A stretch of DNA of 12,772 nt from CAYYYA01 sp964487895 (GCA_964487895.1 CAZASM010000026.1:1-12772); one strand, 5' to 3'; shown: positions 1 to 6,562, numbered from the stretch's first letter. The notes: a model not told the origin generated them from the sequence alone. Translations and numbers: made by a program.

Positions 1-1
1 G

Positions 2-139
2 GATCCTATTCTTGGACCATATCATGCCTCTTGGACAGGTTATTACATCTATCGCTCTTCTGGTGGTAACCGTGTGACTGTCGGATCATGCTTGCCTTAT
101 GTGAATGCTGTCAGTAACGTTATTCGTGTTGCTCGATAA
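2..139 (+). CDS. C-terminal end of an unrecognised protein (5' end outside the window)
   Basis: An open frame enters from the left edge and ends at TAA 137-139, giving 45 residues. The fragment is rich in Gly, Ser, Tyr and Val and ends in VIRVAR. The tail vaguely resembles the last strands of secreted or pilin-associated modules such as DUF1566 (Lcl C-terminal) domains, which often end in a V-R-x-V-R pattern. This likeness is weak and I do not assign a function. The frame is supported by the absence of internal stops and by an intrinsic terminator 17 bases after the stop codon. It is separate from the heat-shock operon downstream, which has its own promoter. Confidence 0.6.
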   Translation, partial: DPILGPYHASWTGYYIYRSSGGNRVTVGSCLPYVNAVSNVIRVAR

Positions 140-155
140 GGTCAAAAGAAACTTT

Positions 156-192
156 AAAAAAGCTGTATTTTCAAGTAAAATGCAGCTTTTTT
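156..192 (+). terminator. Intrinsic terminator of the upstream gene
   Basis: The arms 156-171 and 177-192 pair over 16 positions with one T-G wobble, around the 5-base loop CAAGT. The core is AGCTGTATTTT against AAAATGCAGCT, flanked by an A run on the left and a T run on the right, so the hairpin could work on either strand. It lies just ahead of the hrcA promoter and insulates it. Confidence 0.9.
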
Positions 193-198
193 AGTTGC

Positions 199-227
199 TT
201 GACAGCCTATTAGGTATTTATTATACT
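199..227 (+). promoter_or_regulatory. Sigma-70-type promoter of the hrcA-dnaJ operon
   Basis: A perfect -35 hexamer TTGACA (199-204) and a -10 TATACT (222-227) are separated by 17 bases. The expected transcription start is near 234, inside the first arm of the CIRCE operator, so bound HrcA would block the start region directly. The 5' leader would be about 33 nt. Confidence 0.93.
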
Positions 228-230
228 GAC

Positions 231-257
231 TTAGCACTCTTAGCTAATGAGTGCTAA
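231..257 (+). promoter_or_regulatory. CIRCE operator (HrcA binding site)
   Basis: TTAGCACTC (231-239), nine bases, then GAGTGCTAA (249-257): every position matches the CIRCE consensus (TTAGCACTC-N9-GAGTGCTAA). CIRCE is the binding site of the heat-shock repressor HrcA, which is encoded 9 bases downstream, so the operon should be autoregulated. The element covers the predicted transcription start and would also form a hairpin in the short leader. Confidence 0.98.
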
Positions 258-266
258 TACTACTTT

Positions 267-944
267 ATGGATCAGCGACAAAAGGTTTTATTGCAGTTGG
301 TGATTGAGTTGTACATTGATACTGCTCAGCCCGTCGGTTCTACTGCCTTAGCAGCAGAAAGCGATCTTGCTGTCAGTCCTGCTACTATTCGCAACGAACT
401 ATTAGATTTAGAGGCAAGAGGCTTTATCTATCAACCGCACACCTCAGCAGGTCGTCTGCCCACGATTAAGGGGTTGAAGTATTATCTTGATAGCTTAATG
501 GAAGCGGAAGTAGCGAACGATAAGACAGACCAACTTCTACGTAGCTATAAAGAACGTTGGGGGCTGCGTGGCGTCGCAAAGCTGGTAGCGGAGGTTTCTG
601 AGTCAGCAGCTGTCATGGCTTCAGATTTGAGTGATTATTTTTACACAGGATTTAGTCGACTATTTGCTCAACCTGAGTTCATTGATGCCCATCTTGTTCA
701 ATCCTTGAGTCAGGCCATGGATCGCTTAGATGATGTTTTACCAGCTTTCTTCGGTAAGCTGAACTCTCAAGAGCCGACTATTTTCCTCGGCAGGCACAAT
801 CCTTTTGGACCTCATTGTAGTGCTATTTTCATTTCCAATGGCCGGCCCTCAGGCGAAACAATTATGGGTCTGCTGACACCGGTACGGACAAATTACGCTG
901 GACATATACGCTTACTACAACAAGCAGTTAAATACTTAGATTAA
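267..944 (+). CDS. hrcA: Heat-inducible transcription repressor HrcA, compact form
   Basis: HrcA represses chaperone operons by binding CIRCE and depends on chaperones for folding (family knowledge). Residues 1-78 match the N-terminal winged-helix region: a PVGSTALA stretch, the recognition-helix segment SPATIRNELLDLEARGF, and the family signature HTSAGRLPT. The C-terminal part matches the end of the family, with QPEFID near residue 125 and a final G-L-L-T-P-V-R-T-N-Y block corresponding to the usual GPxRMxY. At 225 residues it is roughly 110 shorter than typical HrcA (about 340). The loss is internal, in the inserted dimerisation region and neighbouring strands, not a truncation at either end. 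The start ATG has no Shine-Dalgarno and lies 9 bases after CIRCE. It is the first gene of the operon, 3 bases from grpE. Confidence 0.95.
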   Translation: MDQRQKVLLQLVIELYIDTAQPVGSTALAAESDLAVSPATIRNELLDLEARGFIYQPHTSAGRLPTIKGLKYYLDSLMEAEVANDKTDQLLRSYKERWGLRGVAKLVAEVSESAAVMASDLSDYFYTGFSRLFAQPEFIDAHLVQSLSQAMDRLDDVLPAFFGKLNSQEPTIFLGRHNPFGPHCSAIFISNGRPSGETIMGLLTPVRTNYAGHIRLLQQAVKYLD

Positions 945-947
945 ATT

Positions 948-1466
948 ATGACTAAACCAAAGACAGACGAAATTAAAGATTTACCTGACAACGATCAGCT
1001 GAGTCAGCTGGCAGAGGAAGCAGCAGCGAACCTTAATGGTTGGAAACGGGCCCTGGCTGATTATGAGAATTTGAAACAGGAGACTACTAAACGTCAGGGA
1101 GAAAACCGTTGGTTTCTCAAGGCCAGTTTGGTCAGTGATTTTTTGCCCTTCTTCGATCATTTCCAATTAGCTTTGGACCATGTACCAGAAGATCAAAAGT
1201 CAGCCAGTTGGGTTGTTGGACTGGGGCATATCAGGACTCAGGCAGACGATTTACTGAAAAGCTGGGGCGTCACTGAGATTCCAGCCAAGGTAGGTGAGAT
1301 TTGGAATCATGATTTACAGGAAGCCATTGACAGTGTCTCAGAGGCAGACAAGCCTGATAATATCATTGTCAGAGTTGTTACCCCGGGGTATTATCTAGAT
1401 CAACAAGTCTTACGACCAACCAAAGTCATAGTCAACGATTTAAATAAACCAGCAGAAAATTCTTAA
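948..1466 (+). CDS. grpE: Nucleotide exchange factor GrpE
   Basis: GrpE releases ADP from DnaK as a homodimer. The 172-residue product has a charged N-terminus, then a long helix around residues 15-60 that contains the family pattern ALADYENLKQETTKR. Next comes a four-helix segment with a DFLPFFDHFQLAL block. The C-terminal beta domain includes the GVTEI, NHDLQEAI and VVTPGYYLDQQVLRPTKVIV blocks; typical GrpE has F/M-x-P-x-x-H-x-A and GY-x-L-x-x-R-x-x-R-P-A-x-V-x-V there. Here N-H-D replaces P-x-x-H, a mild divergence. It starts 3 bases after the hrcA stop without a Shine-Dalgarno, so translation is probably coupled. Three bases separate it from the next gene. Confidence 0.95.
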   Translation: MTKPKTDEIKDLPDNDQLSQLAEEAAANLNGWKRALADYENLKQETTKRQGENRWFLKASLVSDFLPFFDHFQLALDHVPEDQKSASWVVGLGHIRTQADDLLKSWGVTEIPAKVGEIWNHDLQEAIDSVSEADKPDNIIVRVVTPGYYLDQQVLRPTKVIVNDLNKPAENS

Positions 1467-1469
1467 ACC

Positions 1470-1835
1470 ATGCATCAACCACATCATTTACATCTGAAAT
1501 TAATCCAAAAGTGTCCAGCCTGCGAGACAGCTTTTGATCAGGACAAAATTAATATCCTGATGAATGCTGAATCGACAGTTTTAGCTCATCTGCATTGTGA
1601 TAACTGTGGAGTGAATCTGCTGGCCAATGTTGTTGCTATGCCCCAAGGTCTCGTCGGTAACGCTATTCTGACAGATCTCCAGATACCTGAAGCTATGACA
1701 GCGCTGGAAGATAATAAGCTCAGTGAAGATTTATTTCTCGCGCTCTACCAAGAAATTAATTCAAAAAAATTATTAACTAATGTACGCCAGTCTGTAGTTC
1801 AGCCGGAGATTTCCGACGTAACTGCAACTCGGTAA
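1470..1835 (+). CDS. Small four-cysteine (zinc-ribbon-like) protein of unknown function inside the dnaK operon
   Basis: I do not recognise a named family. The 121-residue product has a His-rich start (MHQPHHLHLKL) and then two cysteine pairs, C15-x-x-C18 and C43-x-x-C46 followed by Gly. This arrangement suits a treble-clef or zinc-ribbon metal site. The remainder is hydrophobic and acidic, probably alpha/beta, with no membrane segment or signal peptide. It sits between grpE (3-base gap) and dnaK (10-base gap) on the same strand, so it is almost certainly co-transcribed and heat-induced through CIRCE. That placement suggests a role linked to DnaK, for example as an accessory or redox-sensing factor, but this is only inference from position. 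The base composition is like that of its neighbours. Confidence 0.85.
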   Translation: MHQPHHLHLKLIQKCPACETAFDQDKINILMNAESTVLAHLHCDNCGVNLLANVVAMPQGLVGNAILTDLQIPEAMTALEDNKLSEDLFLALYQEINSKKLLTNVRQSVVQPEISDVTATR

Positions 1836-1845
1836 AAAAATAACT

Positions 1846-3735
1846 ATGGCAAAAATATTAGGTATTGACTTGGGTACAACCAACTCCGCTATGGCGATCA
1901 TAGAGGGTGGTAGCCCAAAAATTCTCGAAAATAAAGAAGGTAACCGCACAACACCATCAATGGTGGCAATTGCGAAATCAGGCGAACGTCTGGTCGGTGT
2001 GACTGCGAAGCGTCAAGCAGTAACTAACGCTAGTAGCACTATTTTTTCGGTTAAGCGTTTGATTGGACGTCATTCTGATGATCCTGAAGTAGATCGTGAT
2101 CAGAAGATTATGCCGTATAAGATTGTTCGCTCAGGTGATGGCGTGAAGATAGTCATGGGCGATAAAGAATATTCACCACAAGAAGTCTCCGCTATGATTC
2201 TGGGCAAATTAAAAGCCGACGCTGAAGCTCGTCTGGGTGAAAAGATTACCGAAGCAGTTATTACTGTTCCGGCTTATTTTGACGATTCACAACGACAGGC
2301 TACCAAGGATGCTGGTAAAATTGCTGGCTTAGACGTCAAACGCATTATTAATGAACCTACTGCGGCTGCTCTAGCTTACGGCTTTGATAAGAAAAAAGAT
2401 CAAAAGATTGCCGTCTATGATCTCGGCGGTGGTACTTTCGACGTTTCCATCTTGGAAGTTGCTCACGATACTGTAGAAGTCAAAGCTACTAACGGCGATA
2501 CCCATCTAGGTGGTGATGACTTTGACCAACGGATTATTTCTTGGATTCTTGATGAATTCAAGAAAGAACAGGGCGTTGATCTGTCTAATGACAAACTAGC
2601 ACTGCAACGTTTGAAAGAAGCAGCAGAGAAAGCTAAGATTGAGTTGTCTTCTGCTACAGATACAGAAATCAACCAACCATTTATTACAACTACTGATGCT
2701 GGTCCGCAACATTTAGTTATTAAACTGACTCGCGCTAAATTAGAAGAGACTGTGCGCGACTTAGTCGAGAAAACTTTGGAACCATGTAAGAAAGCTTTGG
2801 CAGATGCTGGTCTGACGGTGAAAGATCTCGACGAAGTTATCATGGTCGGCGGTATGACCCGCATGCCACTTGTCTTGCAGGAAGTAGAGAAATTTTTCGG
2901 TAAAAAACCAAATATCAGTGTTAATCCAGATGAAGTGGTTGCTCTGGGCGCTGCCGTGCAAGCTGGAGTGCTCCAAGGTGATGTCAAAGACGTTTTGCTT
3001 TTAGATGTTACTCCATTAACACTTGGTATCGAAACTCTCGGTGGTGTTCGCACGCCAATCATTAACCGTAACACAACAATTCCAACTTCTAAGTCTCAAG
3101 TCTTTTCCACAGCCGCTGATAATCAGGACGCAGTTGAGATCCATGTGCTCCAAGGTGAACGAGAAATGGCTGTGGATAACAAAACCTTAGGTCGTTTCCA
3201 CTTGTCCGGTATTCCTCCAGCACCACGTGGCGTACCGCAGGTTGAAGTTAGCTTTGATATCGACGCTAATGGTATTTTGAATGTTAAAGCTAAAGATAAA
3301 GCTACTAATAAAGAGCAGTCTATCACTGTAACCTCATCTTCAGCGCTGTCTAAGGAAGAAATTGCCAAGATGCAAAAAGATGCTGAGTTGCATGCTGAGG
3401 AAGATAAGAAGAAACGTGAAGCAGCTGATATTCGCATCGGAGCCGATTCGGCGATTTCTTCGGCTGAGAAATTATTAAAAGAAAGCGCCGATAAGATGTC
3501 TGCCGAAGATCGAGCTCAGTTAGAAGAAAAATTAGCAGCAGTGAAACAAGTGAAAGATAACGAAGATATTGAAACTATCAAGCCAGCTCTAGAGGCTCTC
3601 GGTGCTGTGGCGCAGAAGATTGGCGCTGCTATGTACCAACAGCAGTCAACCGCCGAAGCAGGTCCAACTGACGAAAAAAAGGCTCCAGAGACAGAAGCCA
3701 CAGAAGGTGAAGTAGTAGAAGAAGAGAAAAAATAA
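1846..3735 (+). CDS. dnaK: Molecular chaperone DnaK (Hsp70)
   Basis: This is an ATP-dependent cytoplasmic chaperone working with DnaJ and GrpE. The 629 residues cover the full family length. The N-terminal phosphate-1 motif GIDLGTTNS starts at residue 5 and is followed by ENKEGNRTTPS. The phosphate-2 motif DLGGGTFDVS starts at residue 192, and the adenosine-motif region VGGMTRMP follows later. The linker DVLLLDVTPLTLGIETLGG leads into the substrate-binding beta domain (TTIPTSKSQVFSTA, LQGERE), and a helical lid ends in a Glu-rich tail. The ATG follows a run of A without a Shine-Dalgarno, 10 bases after the upstream stop. Nothing in the key motifs is missing. It is the fourth gene of the CIRCE-controlled operon. 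Confidence 0.99.
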   Translation: MAKILGIDLGTTNSAMAIIEGGSPKILENKEGNRTTPSMVAIAKSGERLVGVTAKRQAVTNASSTIFSVKRLIGRHSDDPEVDRDQKIMPYKIVRSGDGVKIVMGDKEYSPQEVSAMILGKLKADAEARLGEKITEAVITVPAYFDDSQRQATKDAGKIAGLDVKRIINEPTAAALAYGFDKKKDQKIAVYDLGGGTFDVSILEVAHDTVEVKATNGDTHLGGDDFDQRIISWILDEFKKEQGVDLSNDKLALQRLKEAAEKAKIELSSATDTEINQPFITTTDAGPQHLVIKLTRAKLEETVRDLVEKTLEPCKKALADAGLTVKDLDEVIMVGGMTRMPLVLQEVEKFFGKKPNISVNPDEVVALGAAVQAGVLQGDVKDVLLLDVTPLTLGIETLGGVRTPIINRNTTIPTSKSQVFSTAADNQDAVEIHVLQGEREMAVDNKTLGRFHLSGIPPAPRGVPQVEVSFDIDANGILNVKAKDKATNKEQSITVTSSSALSKEEIAKMQKDAELHAEEDKKKREAADIRIGADSAISSAEKLLKESADKMSAEDRAQLEEKLAAVKQVKDNEDIETIKPALEALGAVAQKIGAAMYQQQSTAEAGPTDEKKAPETEATEGEVVEEEKK

Positions 3736-3757
3736 GCTTTAGATCAGATTATTGCGC

Positions 3758-4864
3758 ATGGCTGCAGATTATTATCAAACATTAGGCGTCGACCGGGGAG
3801 CGAGTCAGGAGGAGATCAAGAAAGCTTTTCGTAAGAAGGCTCATCAATTTCATCCTGATAAGCAAGGCGGCGACGCCGAAAAATTCAAAGAGCTCAACAC
3901 TGCTTATCAGGTTTTGGGCGACGAAAAAAAGCGTCAACAATACGATCAGTTTGGTGCTAACTTTGACCAACCTGGCGGTGGCGCTGGTCAGCAATGGGGC
4001 GGTTTTTCTAGCGGCTTCGGTGGAGCAGGCGGTCAACAGTTTGATTTCGGTGATTTGGGAGATCTTTTTGGTGGCGCTTTTGGCTTTGGCGGAGGTGGTG
4101 GTCAGCGGGCGCAAAGAGCTCAAGATATCCAAGTAGCTTTAGAGATTGATTTCTCCGAAGCTTATCAGGGAGTTGAACGTAATATTGAACTGTACAAACA
4201 AGTTCACTGTGATACTTGTCAGGGTAGTGGTGCTGAGCCTGGTAGTAAGATTGAAACTTGTACCACTTGCAAAGGTAGTGGTCAGGTCAAGCGCGTACAG
4301 AACACAGTTTTTGGTGGTATTCAAATGTCTAGTCCCTGTGGAACTTGTCATGGTACTGGAGAGATGATTAGTAAACCATGTCACCGTTGTAGCGGACAGG
4401 GTGTTCGTAAAGATAATGAAAAAATTAGTATCAAGATTCCAGCTGGTATTGATAATGGTCAGACTTTGAAATTTGCTGGCAAAGGCGAAGCAGGTAGTCG
4501 GGGATTAGAATCCGGTGATTTATATCTGATTATTCGATTGAAAGCCGATAAGCGTTTCACTCGTCAAACAGACAATCTTTTGACTAGTGTTGCAGTTCCC
4601 TTTACTACTTTGACCTTGGGAGGTGACGTGGCTGTGCCTACTATGGAGGGCAGTGTACGTTTGAAGATTCCGGCTGGCACTCCAAGCGGTAAAGTGTTTA
4701 TCCTACACTCTAAGGGCTTTCCTAAGCTCTCAGGACGCGGTAAGGGCGATGAATTAATCACTGTTAACGTAATTGTGCCAGAGAAGCTAACCAAGCGCCA
4801 AAAAGAGCTGTTAGAGGAGCTGGATCAGCAGTTTAAGGCTGATAATAAGAAGAAGAGTTGGTAG
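3758..4864 (+). CDS. dnaJ: Co-chaperone DnaJ (Hsp40), type I
   Basis: DnaJ delivers substrates to DnaK and stimulates its ATPase. The order is complete for a type I protein. A J domain occupies about residues 4-66 with HPD at 32-34. A Gly/Phe-rich linker follows, then four zinc-binding CxxCxGxG repeats (CDTCQGSG from residue 151, CTTCKGSG, CGTCHGTG, and CHRCSGQG from residue 208), then two C-terminal substrate-binding domains. I chose ATG 3758, giving 368 aa. An in-frame TTG at 3752 would add two residues, but the J domain normally begins right after a short M-A-x-D-Y-Y start. No Shine-Dalgarno is visible. The gene is 22 bases after dnaK and ends with TAG next to a palindrome and a terminator. 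Confidence 0.97.
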   Translation: MAADYYQTLGVDRGASQEEIKKAFRKKAHQFHPDKQGGDAEKFKELNTAYQVLGDEKKRQQYDQFGANFDQPGGGAGQQWGGFSSGFGGAGGQQFDFGDLGDLFGGAFGFGGGGGQRAQRAQDIQVALEIDFSEAYQGVERNIELYKQVHCDTCQGSGAEPGSKIETCTTCKGSGQVKRVQNTVFGGIQMSSPCGTCHGTGEMISKPCHRCSGQGVRKDNEKISIKIPAGIDNGQTLKFAGKGEAGSRGLESGDLYLIIRLKADKRFTRQTDNLLTSVAVPFTTLTLGGDVAVPTMEGSVRLKIPAGTPSGKVFILHSKGFPKLSGRGKGDELITVNVIVPEKLTKRQKELLEELDQQFKADNKKKSW

Positions 4865-4884
4865 GGACAGGTCTAGACCTGTCC
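4865..4884. repeat. Perfect 20-bp palindrome directly after the dnaJ stop
   Basis: GGACAGGTCT and its exact reverse complement meet at TCTAGA, starting on the first base after the TAG stop. As RNA it would form a GC-rich hairpin with no T run after it. It may protect the operon mRNA 3' end or form the first half of a tandem terminator. A protein-binding role cannot be excluded. Confidence 0.8.
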
Positions 4885-4900
4885 ATAGTTAGTAAATTTT

Positions 4901-4921
4901 GGCTAATAATAGCCTTTTTTT
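4901..4921 (+). terminator. Intrinsic terminator of the hrcA-dnaJ operon
   Basis: GGCTA (4901-4905) pairs with TAGCC (4910-4914) around an ATAA loop and is followed by seven T (4915-4921). The stem is short, but the run of T is uninterrupted, and the neighbouring palindrome may help. Confidence 0.85.
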
Positions 4922-4935
4922 GTTATTTAATATTG

Positions 4936-4965
4936 AGTCCGCTAAATAGCGCTATCTAAGGGACT
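4936..4965. promoter_or_regulatory. Operator-like dyad abutting the -35 of the SPFH-like gene
   Basis: A 30-bp dyad is centred between 4950 and 4951. The outer arms AGTCC (4936-4940) and GGACT (4961-4965) and the central palindrome ATAGCGCTAT (4946-4955) share exactly the same axis. By hand 12 of 15 base pairs match. Its last base is the first T of the -35 hexamer. Position and symmetry fit a homodimeric regulator site; no known regulator consensus was recognised. Confidence 0.5.
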
Positions 4966-4993
4966 TGACAAAATATAGAATATGGTGTATATT
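4965..4993 (+). promoter_or_regulatory. Strong sigma-70-type promoter of the SPFH-like gene
   Basis: A perfect TTGACA (4965-4970) is followed after 17 bases by TATATT (4988-4993). The transcription start is expected near 5000, giving a leader of about 130 nt before the start codon at 5130. It lies downstream of the dnaJ terminator, so the gene is transcribed independently. Confidence 0.85.
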
Positions 4994-4999
4994 ATGATA

Positions 5000-5129
5000 A
5001 TACCCATTTCATATCACAGGTACTAGAAGGGTAAGGTACCTTGTCAATTTGTCTAGTTAAAAGAAAAAATCTATCTGCCAAACTGGTGGATAGTGACTTT
5101 TTTCGCTACGTCAACAACGGAGGTTGCAA
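5000..5129 (+). ncRNA. Structured 5' leader, possible attenuator, of the SPFH-like gene
   Basis: Between the predicted start and the ATG there are several pairings. AGGTAC (5018-5023) pairs with GTACCT (5036-5041). TACCC (5001-5005) can pair with GGGTA (5029-5033), which lies in the loop of that hairpin, so the two pairings would be pseudoknotted or mutually exclusive. A 10-bp stem at 5071-5093 is followed by a T run. The Shine-Dalgarno region AGGTT (5121-5125) can pair with AACCT (5133-5137) across the start codon. No known riboswitch family was recognised. Calling it regulatory is inference; the pairings are visible in the sequence. Confidence 0.45.
5064..5103 (+). terminator. Terminator-like hairpin within the leader
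   Basis: CTATCTGCCA (5071-5080) pairs with TGGTGGATAG (5084-5093), ten pairs including two G-T wobbles, around an AAC loop. Six A (5064-5069) precede the stem and six T (5098-5103) follow after TGAC. The A and T runs can extend the stem past an internal loop. It lies between promoter and coding region, so it would give a short RNA of about 100 nt unless it is read through. Confidence 0.55.
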
Positions 5130-6494
5130 ATGAACCTGATTCTTTTTCACTTGATCACCCTGGTTCCTGGATTGGTCATCTTGTTCTATCTCATGAGAAT
5201 TCATCATGAGGCCGGGGCGGCTCCGGAGTTGATTCGTGAGAGAAATCTCATGGTTAACATTTTCTACGGTTGGGTTCTCGCGTTCGGGCTGTTCGCAGCT
5301 CTGAACCCGCGGGATCTCTATACCACCTGGGGGCGGATCGTTGTTCCACTTTTATGTCTCATTTTCATCGCTCTGTCATTTCGGCAGGTCGAGTCACCGG
5401 ACATGGTTGTTTTGAGACTGTTCGGCAAACGCTGGAGGTTTCATGACGAGGGCTGGTATCTGCTTCTGTGGTTTATGGGAGAGACGATCCAGCCTATAGC
5501 TGGCGGTGATCAGCGGTCATCCACTATCCTACGGGATGAGTACTTGGCCGCCAAGGCACGCGGTGATCGCAATGCTCGTGAACCAAATCTGAAGGAAGAC
5601 CTCTCGTCATCTTGGGTGCCATCGCGGGCCGCTTTTGTTGCCGGTCAGATGGTCAACGTGGCTGGCGGTGCATCTGGTTCACCTCTGCGCATACACGTCG
5701 ATCCGACCTGGTTCGTTGTGGACCCTATTACTTACGCGAATCTGGGCGAACCGTTTCTGAGAGAAAGGGTCGGTGGTTTCAAAAACCCCATCGACGTCAT
5801 CTCGGCTCGTCTGATCCCGACCATGGAGTACGAACAGGTCAAGGGTTTGGCTGGTAAGGGTGATTTGCTGCTGTTCAGCAACATCGATACGATGTGCACT
5901 GAGATGCGAGCAGCCGCTGATGGGCCAAATCCCGACGCTCGACAGGCTTGGATTAACTTCCAAACTGCACATCCAGAGTTCGACATCAATACGCAGGATA
6001 TTCACTTCCCTCATAATCAAGCTCTTCGCCGCGCAGTGGCCGCCAAGAGCAGGGCAGAGATCATCCAGCTCGTTGGCCGAGATCATCCTGGCACACTTCA
6101 GGCAACCTACGTCCAGCGGTACGGTATCTATATGGCGCTACCGCTGGAGCAGGTCGAGGAAGATCCGGACGTCATCAAGGCACGTTCGGAATTTCAGCAG
6201 GCCACCATCGATGTGGGCAAGCTTGAAGCTGAAGCTGCCGGCGAGGCTGCCAAAATTGGTGGCAAAGCACTCAGGGCGGTTGAAGCGGCTCGCGGACCGC
6301 GACCACATGCTGCGTTGCAGTATGAGGCTCTCTCGGACCGTCAGAAGTTCGAGCGGGATAGCTGGGATGCCGCGCTGGCAGAGGCCATGACTGCTCTGCT
6401 GAAGGCGCAAGTCTACGGCTCGACCAAAAGTACGGTCTTCGCTGAGACAGCCAGCCCGATCAGGTCGGTGGTCAACATCGACCCCAACAACTAG
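5130..6494 (+). CDS. Membrane protein resembling the SPFH/Band 7 family
   Basis: The 454-residue product begins with three hydrophobic segments (about 2-22, 40-58 and 68-84). The following region, VVLRLFGKRWRFHDEGWYLLLWF from residue 93, resembles the Band 7 opening in which a strand with F-G-K precedes a P/E-G turn. Later there are a VDPITY block, comparable to the D-P-x-x-Y of SPFH domains, and an Ala/Glu-rich helix (KLEAEAAGEAAKIGGKALRA) like the C-terminal helix of stomatins and prohibitins. The family assignment is by pattern only. SPFH proteins form membrane-bound oligomeric rings. I chose ATG 5130, 6 bases after a strong GGAGG (5119-5123), the only clear Shine-Dalgarno in the window; an in-frame TTG at 5124 lies too close to it. 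Sampled lines are about 52-65% GC against about 40% in neighbouring genes, which suggests transfer or unusual selection. Confidence 0.75.
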   Translation: MNLILFHLITLVPGLVILFYLMRIHHEAGAAPELIRERNLMVNIFYGWVLAFGLFAALNPRDLYTTWGRIVVPLLCLIFIALSFRQVESPDMVVLRLFGKRWRFHDEGWYLLLWFMGETIQPIAGGDQRSSTILRDEYLAAKARGDRNAREPNLKEDLSSSWVPSRAAFVAGQMVNVAGGASGSPLRIHVDPTWFVVDPITYANLGEPFLRERVGGFKNPIDVISARLIPTMEYEQVKGLAGKGDLLLFSNIDTMCTEMRAAADGPNPDARQAWINFQTAHPEFDINTQDIHFPHNQALRRAVAAKSRAEIIQLVGRDHPGTLQATYVQRYGIYMALPLEQVEEDPDVIKARSEFQQATIDVGKLEAEAAGEAAKIGGKALRAVEAARGPRPHAALQYEALSDRQKFERDSWDAALAEAMTALLKAQVYGSTKSTVFAETASPIRSVVNIDPNN

Positions 6495-6503
6495 ACAATT
6501 TTC

Positions 6504-6523
6504 CCTAAGCCGTCAGGTTTAGG
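6504..6523 (+). other. Hairpin after the SPFH-like gene
   Basis: CCTAAGCC (6504-6511) pairs with GGTTTAGG (6516-6523), eight pairs with one wobble, around the loop GTCA. It has no T run and lies 9 bases after the stop codon, directly upstream of the main terminator, so it probably acts as a 3'-end stabiliser. Confidence 0.6.
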
Positions 6524-6524
6524 C

Positions 6525-6562
6525 AGAGACCCGTTGCGTCATGCGGCGGGTCTCTTAATTTT
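6525..6562 (+). terminator. Strong intrinsic terminator of the SPFH-like gene, overlapping the dus stop codon
   Basis: AGAGACCCG (6525-6533) pairs perfectly with CGGGTCTCT (6547-6555). The stem continues inward through two wobbles and GC/GC to the loop GTCAT, 13 pairs in all. TTAATTTT follows. The stem is far more GC-rich than the other terminators here, like the gene it serves. Its right edge coincides with the stop codon of the convergent dus gene (6555-6557). Confidence 0.9.

Noticed and set aside
1..6. GGATCC at the first base as a cloning junction
   Set aside because: The site also occurs inside the window, an open frame continues cleanly from the edge, and no vector sequence is visible, so it is probably chance.
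140..266. tRNA or other RNA gene in the intergenic gaps
   Set aside because: I looked for cloverleaf arms and CCA-type ends in each gap (140-266, 4865-5129, 7536-7737, 11692-11824, 12401-12473) and saw none.
2463..3437. Long minus-strand open frames opposite dnaK
   Set aside because: They are antisense to an intact, highly conserved dnaK, are rich in Ser/Thr as expected of shadow frames, and show no recognisable domain or start signal.
3951..4384. Alternative frames within dnaJ
   Set aside because: They come from the repetitive Gly-rich and CxxCxGxG coding region. The dnaJ frame is complete.
4994..5026. Possible leader peptide ATG ATA ATA CCC ... TAG ahead of the SPFH-like gene
   Set aside because: The ATG lies upstream of the expected transcription start near 5000 and has no Shine-Dalgarno.
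5612..6390. Overlapping open frames on both strands inside the SPFH-like gene
   Set aside because: High GC in this gene reduces stop codons in other frames. The main frame has the Shine-Dalgarno, membrane segments and coherent protein pattern.
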